NCBI GenBank assembly: GCA_015478655.1
Contig: JADMIJ010000033.1
Span: forward strand, 1-42,155
Direction: 5' to 3'
DNA length: 42,155 bases
Source: Acidimicrobiales bacterium
Lineage (GTDB): Bacteria > Actinomycetota > Acidimicrobiia > Acidimicrobiales > RAAP-2
Every line of letters begins with the position of its first letter. Position 1 is the stretch's first letter. Under the pieces are notes generated by a model. That model did not search any database, had not been told where the DNA came from, and saw nothing but the letters and a program-made list of their open reading frames with translations. Below are positions 38,553 through 42,155 of this stretch, piece after piece. The position numbers and the translations under genes were made by a program.

Positions 38553-40087
38553 TCGCCACCATTCCTTCCGCCGTCCTCATCGGGGTCGACGGGAAGCCGG
38601 TCTTCGTGGAGGTCCATGTCTCCAATGGCCTCCCTGGGTTCACCGTGGTCGGGCTGCCCGATGCCGCGGTGCGGGAATCACGGGACAGGGTCCGCGCCGC
38701 GCTGTTGTCGAGCAGCTTGCCGTGGCCGCTGCGCAGGGTCACCGTGAACCTGGCCCCGTCCGGCGTGAGAAAGGGCGGCGCCGGGCTTGACCTGCCCATC
38801 GCCATCGGTGTGTTGGTGGCGTCCGGAGCGTTGGATCCGCGCACGGTCGACAACACTGCGTTTGTCGGGGAACTGGGCCTGGATGGATCGCTGAGGGGGG
38901 TGCCGGGGACGCTGGTCCTGGCCGAGGCCCTGGGTCGGTATCGACTGGTGGTTCCTGCCGCCAGTGGACACGAGGCGGTGCTGGCCCGGGAGGGGGAGAT
39001 CCGAATGTCGGGCTCACTCGGCGCCGTGGTCGAGCAGTTGGCCGGTCATCGACCCTGGAATCAGTCGGCCGTCTCGGTCCCGCCCTCCCTGTCGTCACCG
39101 CGTTCGACGACCGCACCCTCGGGGATGGACCTGGCAGACGTCCGAGGGCAGCGGCTGGCACGCCGGGCGCTCGAGGTTGCGGCAGCAGGAGGGCACCACC
39201 TCTTGATGGTGGGTCCGCCGGGTTCGGGAAAGACCATGTTGGCCAATCGGTTCCCGGGGCTGCTTCCCGACCTCCCGCGGCCCAGGGCGTTGGAGGTGAC
39301 CAGGGTCCACTCAGTGGCGGGTCTCCCGCTGACCCCGTGCGGTCTGATCGACCGGCCACCGTTCCGCGCCCCGCACCACGGTGCGTCTCCGGTGGCCATG
39401 ATCGGAGGTGGCAGTGGCTGGATGCGGCCGGGAGAGATCAGCCTCGCCCACGGCGGAGTCCTGTTCCTTGATGAGATGGGAGAGTTCTCGGCGGTCGTTC
39501 TCGACGCGCTCCGCCAGCCGCTCGAAGAGGGTCAGGTGAGGGTCAGCCGGGCCCGCGGTTCGACAACCTTTCCGGCTCGATTCATTCTCGTCGGGGCCAT
39601 GAATCCATGCCCCTGCGGCGAAGGCGGCGCTCCGGGAGCGTGCCGTTGTAGCCAGTCGGCCCGCGAGCGCTATTCCCGTCGCCTGTCGGCTCCCCTCTTT
39701 GATCGGTTCGACATCGCCATACGGGTCGACCGACCTCCGGTCGACGAGTTGGTCGGAGGAGGACCAGCGGAGACGACCTCTGCCGTGGCGGCGCGAGTAG
39801 ACCGAGCCCGTCAAAGGGCATTTCGCCGAGGTGTGTCGGTCAATGCTGACCTGCGGGCATCGACCCTTGACGAAGTGGTCCCGATGACCCGAGGTGCGGC
39901 GCAGGTCGTCGAGAAGCACGTTCGTTCGGGAGCACTCAGCGCTCGGGGTTTCCACCGGGTCCATCGGTTGGCTCGCACCGTGGCGGACCTGGACAGTGTC
40001 GAGGGCGTGATCGAAGAGGCACATGTTCGAGAGGCTCTCCTCCTTCGCAGCCGGCGCGAGCTCTTGCTCGGAACGGAGTCCCGATGA
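38549..40087 (+). CDS. comM: ComM/YifB family AAA+ ATPase (Mg-chelatase-like)
   Basis: 512 aa. In transforming bacteria ComM is a hexameric helicase that extends branch migration of incoming DNA. The N-terminal Lon-protease-like fold starts IPSAVLIGVDGKPVFVEVHVSNGLPGFTVVGLPDAAVRESRDRVRAAL. The AAA+ part has Walker A VGPPGSGKTMLANRFPGLLP, RAPHHGASPVAMIGGG, Walker B GGVLFLDEMGEF, cysteines in NPCPCGEGGAPGACRC, and RLSAPLFDRFDI. ATG 38549 has GGAGG four bases upstream and is the family start. It overlaps dprA (ATGA). Confidence 0.94.
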   Translation: MIATIPSAVLIGVDGKPVFVEVHVSNGLPGFTVVGLPDAAVRESRDRVRAALLSSSLPWPLRRVTVNLAPSGVRKGGAGLDLPIAIGVLVASGALDPRTVDNTAFVGELGLDGSLRGVPGTLVLAEALGRYRLVVPAASGHEAVLAREGEIRMSGSLGAVVEQLAGHRPWNQSAVSVPPSLSSPRSTTAPSGMDLADVRGQRLARRALEVAAAGGHHLLMVGPPGSGKTMLANRFPGLLPDLPRPRALEVTRVHSVAGLPLTPCGLIDRPPFRAPHHGASPVAMIGGGSGWMRPGEISLAHGGVLFLDEMGEFSAVVLDALRQPLEEGQVRVSRARGSTTFPARFILVGAMNPCPCGEGGAPGACRCSQSARERYSRRLSAPLFDRFDIAIRVDRPPVDELVGGGPAETTSAVAARVDRARQRAFRRGVSVNADLRASTLDEVVPMTRGAAQVVEKHVRSGALSARGFHRVHRLARTVADLDSVEGVIEEAHVREALLLRSRRELLLGTESR

Positions 40088-41268
40088 AGGCCCTGTGTGG
40101 CGTCGAGGCGCACGCGGCCGCGCTGGCCGGCCTGCCAGTGATGACCCCGGTGCGCCTCTCCAAGCTGCTGGACGGGTTCAAACCGGAGATGGCCTGGAGT
40201 GCCGTCCGGGCCGGAACGCATCCCGCCGATCCCCGCCGCAGATTCGCCTACGAAGCGCGCAAGACTGATGTGCCGGAGGTGGGGGAGCGCTATACCCGTG
40301 CCGGGGTGCGGGTCCTGCTGCCTGATGCGGCCGACTATCCGTCCATGCTGGTGGGCGATCCCGGCGCCCCCGCCGTGCTGTTCGCGTTGGGTGATCCGAC
40401 GGCACCCGAAGGCAGGCCGCGGGTGGCCATTGTGGGCACTCGTTCGGCCACGCACTACGGGCGTCAGGTGGCATCCGATTTAGCCAGCGAGCTGGCCGGA
40501 GCCGGCGTTGTCGTGGTGTCCGGGCTGGCCCGTGGGATCGATGGGGCGGCACACGCCGGGGTGGTGCGGGGGGCCGCCGATGTCGGAGCGCCCCCCGTGG
40601 CGGTGGTCGGCACGGGATTGGACGTCGTCTATCCCTCTTCGAACGGGGAGCTGTGGTCCGAAGTCGCGGACCGTGGGGTGATCTTCTCCGAATCGCCCCT
40701 CGGCAGGCAACCCCGCCCGGGCGTGTTCCCCGCTCGCAACCGAATCATCGCAGCCCTCTCCGATGTGGTCGTGGTCGTCGAGAGCCACTATGGCGGAGGC
40801 TCCCTCTACACCGCCGAGGCGGCGGCGCGCCGATCCATTCCGGTATGCGCCGTCCCCGGATCAGTCCACAGCCGGGCATCGGAGGGCACCAACGCGTTGT
40901 TGGTGGACGGGTGTGTCCCTGTCCGGGACGCCACCGACGTGTTGGTGGCGATCTCGTTGGCCCGCGCCGGTCGGGAATCGGAGGTAGGCCCTGGGTCGTC
41001 ATCGGCTCCTGGTGCTCGCACTTCCCGGTCAACCCCGAACCACCCGACGCGTTCGACCACCGGGGGGCGTCGGCCGCAAGCCAGCGCCGAGGCCGCGATG
41101 GACGCTCCTCAGCGCGCCGTCTGGGAGGCAGTGGACGACACGCCGACGGCCTTCGAAACGATTCTCATCCGGACGGATCTCACTATCCCTGCTGCGGCGG
41201 AGGCCTGCGAGCACTTGGTCGAGCAGGGCCAGCTGGTTGCCGGCGCTGGTTGGTGGTCGAAGAGTTAG
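40084..41268 (+). CDS. dprA: DNA-processing protein DprA
   Basis: 394 aa; loads RecA on incoming single-stranded DNA during transformation. The Rossmann-like core: VAIVGTRSATHYGRQVASDLASELAGAGVVVVSGLARGIDGAAHAG, VVGTGLDVVYPSSN, FPARNRIIAALSDVVVVVES, GGGSLYTAEAAARRSIPVCAVPGS and EGTNALLVDGC. A disordered Ser/Arg/Pro linker leads to a C-terminal winged-helix domain. ATG 40084 overlaps comM's stop. The pair suggests DNA uptake, though no comEA/comEC or pilus genes are in the window. Confidence 0.95.
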   Translation: MKALCGVEAHAAALAGLPVMTPVRLSKLLDGFKPEMAWSAVRAGTHPADPRRRFAYEARKTDVPEVGERYTRAGVRVLLPDAADYPSMLVGDPGAPAVLFALGDPTAPEGRPRVAIVGTRSATHYGRQVASDLASELAGAGVVVVSGLARGIDGAAHAGVVRGAADVGAPPVAVVGTGLDVVYPSSNGELWSEVADRGVIFSESPLGRQPRPGVFPARNRIIAALSDVVVVVESHYGGGSLYTAEAAARRSIPVCAVPGSVHSRASEGTNALLVDGCVPVRDATDVLVAISLARAGRESEVGPGSSSAPGARTSRSTPNHPTRSTTGGRRPQASAEAAMDAPQRAVWEAVDDTPTAFETILIRTDLTIPAAAEACEHLVEQGQLVAGAGWWSKS

Positions 41269-41286
41269 CGGGTCGAAGAGTTAGCG
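41255..41286 (+). repeat. Perfect 16-bp tandem duplication over the dprA stop codon
   Basis: GGTCGAAGAGTTAGCG occurs twice back to back (41255-41270, 41271-41286). The first copy contains the dprA TAG and the second repeats it in another frame. Confidence 0.9.
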
Positions 41287-41312
41287 GAAGGGGGCCAGCC
41301 CTCTGCCGCTGG

Positions 41313-41334
41313 TGTCGTGTCAGACGACATTTGT
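41313..41334. terminator. Putative terminator between convergent dprA and the glycolipid-binding gene
   Basis: TGTCGT - GTCAG - ACGACA forms a 6-bp stem followed by TTTGT. It lies between convergent genes and could serve dprA. The stem is short, so only moderate support. Confidence 0.4.
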
Positions 41335-41342
41335 ATCTCGGA

Positions 41343-41921
41343 TCACCCAAGCGAGATCGCTGACGCCTGCCACAGGTCATCTCCATATGCAAGGACGAGC
41401 CCGGTAGCTGCATCCGTGACAAGCTCGAAGTCGTAGTCACCCGACTCGTACCGCCAACGGTCGCTCGCCAGGCGCGTATACCTCTGCTGGTTGCCGACGA
41501 CGTCCAGCTCCGGAAACCGCACCCACGCAGCGGTGATGGCCGATGTCTCACCGACTTCAAGCCCCAGCCGCCGGATCGGAATGGTATTGGTGGCGGGCGT
41601 CCAGCCGAGATCGATATCGTGGCAGTCCCCAAGATGCGATGCCGGCATGCCGTCCAATTCCCACCCGTCCGGGTGATGGGATCGGAGGTCGATCTCCCGA
41701 ATCCCCAAAGGCGTCACGATCGTTGCGCGGGCCTCCCTGGGACGCCACGTGTGGTCCACAGAGACGGCGTAGTCGATGTGGCACGGAAGGTCTCCGAGCG
41801 GGACTACAACGATGCCCTGGAGCCGATAGCCGTCCTTGCTCTCGACAATGGAGGCGTGTTCACTGCTCGAAAGCTCCGAGCAGTGCCAGACGACGTGGTA
41901 CTCGACACCACGTTGGGTCAT
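41343..41921 (-). CDS. Putative glycolipid-binding domain protein (PA1994/DUF1089 family)
   Basis: 192-aa protein of the family whose Pseudomonas member PA1994 has a glycolipid-binding-like fold. The family core is clear: the D-H-D-I-D-L-G-W-T-P-A-T-N-T-like run CHDIDLGWTPATNTIPIRRLGLEVGE, followed by PELDVVGNQQRYTRLASDRWRYESGDYDFELVTDAATGLVLAYG. No signal peptide. ATG 41921 matches the usual short N-terminus and lies about 25 bases after a TATACT box; the longer frame to 41999 is rejected. Base and codon use looks less GC-rich than the neighbours. With repeats just upstream this suggests acquired DNA. Confidence 0.8.
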   Translation of the reverse strand: MTQRGVEYHVVWHCSELSSSEHASIVESKDGYRLQGIVVVPLGDLPCHIDYAVSVDHTWRPREARATIVTPLGIREIDLRSHHPDGWELDGMPASHLGDCHDIDLGWTPATNTIPIRRLGLEVGETSAITAAWVRFPELDVVGNQQRYTRLASDRWRYESGDYDFELVTDAATGLVLAYGDDLWQASAISLG

Positions 41922-41954
41922 TCCCGAACACCAGCTGCGGCGTGAATGCAATCG

Positions 41955-41960
41955 AGTATA
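41955..41960 (-). promoter_or_regulatory. -10 box (TATACT) of the glycolipid-binding gene
   Basis: TATACT on the minus strand is the closest match to a classical sigma-70 -10 in the window. It would give a leader of about 25 bases. No good -35 is visible. Confidence 0.4.
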
Positions 41961-42106
41961 TGGAGTTCTGAGGTGGCGAATCGTTGCCTGACGCAACACT
42001 GGTTCGTGTCACCGTCCCCGGCGTTGATTTGGCAGGAATCACATGTTCAGGAGCACCCGGGAGGCCAAGCTGGGGGGCGCGCACTGCTTCCGATCCCTTT
42101 CTGTCG

Positions 42107-42155
42107 TTTGCCAGCGACATGGGACCAGCTGACCGCTGGTTTTGCCAGTGACATG
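42107..42155. mobile_element. Possible insertion-sequence end with repeated terminal units
   Basis: TTTGCCAGCGACATG (42107-42121) and TTTGCCAGTGACATG (42141-42155) are direct repeats differing at one base, 34 bases apart, running to the window edge. Inverted CCAGCG/CGCTGG lies between them. Repeated terminal units of this sort occur at ends of some insertion sequences such as the IS21 family. No transposase is inside the window, so the call depends on the next bases. Confidence 0.35.

Noticed and set aside
41860-42120. 86-codon minus-strand frame starting in the edge repeats
   Set aside because: Overlaps the well-supported glycolipid-binding gene in another frame and has no recognisable domain.

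Overview
The window reads as chromosomal housekeeping DNA of a high-GC actinobacterium. Support: the gene order rsmD-coaD-(SepIVA-like)-DUF177-rpmF-plsX ... acpP-rnc-mutM-smc-ftsY-ffh-rpsP-khpA-rimM-trmD-rplS-DUF2469-yraN-comM-dprA; a GTP-type PEP carboxykinase; a group II truncated haemoglobin; many GTG starts; and many genes that begin a few bases after a TAnnnT -10 box with no ribosome binding site (leaderless). Acidimicrobiia or a related deep lineage is my inference, not something the sequence proves.

Layout. 1-5.8 kb: a compact UvrD2-like helicase (-) diverges from an operon of alpha/beta hydrolase, a membrane-anchored MurF-like ligase, D-Ala-D-Ala ligase and a PH-domain membrane protein. 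5.9-12.8 kb: an accessory stretch with a methyltransferase, galactokinase, racemase-family CoA transferase, stand-alone Lrp/AsnC ligand domain, MFS-type transporter and PEPCK. 12.9-22 kb: thiL, rpmB, FakA/DhaL-like kinase, recG, rsmD, coaD, SepIVA-like coiled coil, DUF177, rpmF and plsX. 22-24.8 kb: patatin, acyl-CoA dehydrogenase and globin, sitting between plsX and acpP. 24.8-25.1 kb: a 340-base leader before acpP with a possible leader peptide and hairpin. 25.1-36.3 kb: acpP-rnc-mutM, smc-ftsY, ffh, and the ribosomal/tRNA-modification operon rpsP-khpA-rimM-trmD-(50-codon ORF)-rplS. 36.3-37.5 kb: DUF2469-yraN in a patch of short tandem repeats and start/stop-overlapping mini-ORFs. 37.5-41.3 kb: a PaaG-like crotonase, then comM-dprA. 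41.3-42.2 kb: a glycolipid-binding-domain gene, then repeats at the edge that look like an insertion-sequence end.

Functionally the genes cover cell-wall precursor synthesis (MurF-like, Ddl), lipid synthesis and turnover (PlsX, ACP, patatin, ACAD, crotonase, CoA transferase), genome maintenance (UvrD2-like, RecG, MutM, SMC, ComM, DprA), protein targeting (FtsY, Ffh) and ribosome or tRNA maturation (RsmD, RNase III, RimM, TrmD, KhpA). No CRISPR array, rRNA or tRNA was found. The less ordinary material lies in regulation and small ORFs: about a dozen leaderless promoters, back-to-back divergent -10 boxes, the acpP leader, the coding-like ORF between trmD and rplS, and the mini-ORF chain ahead of DUF2469.
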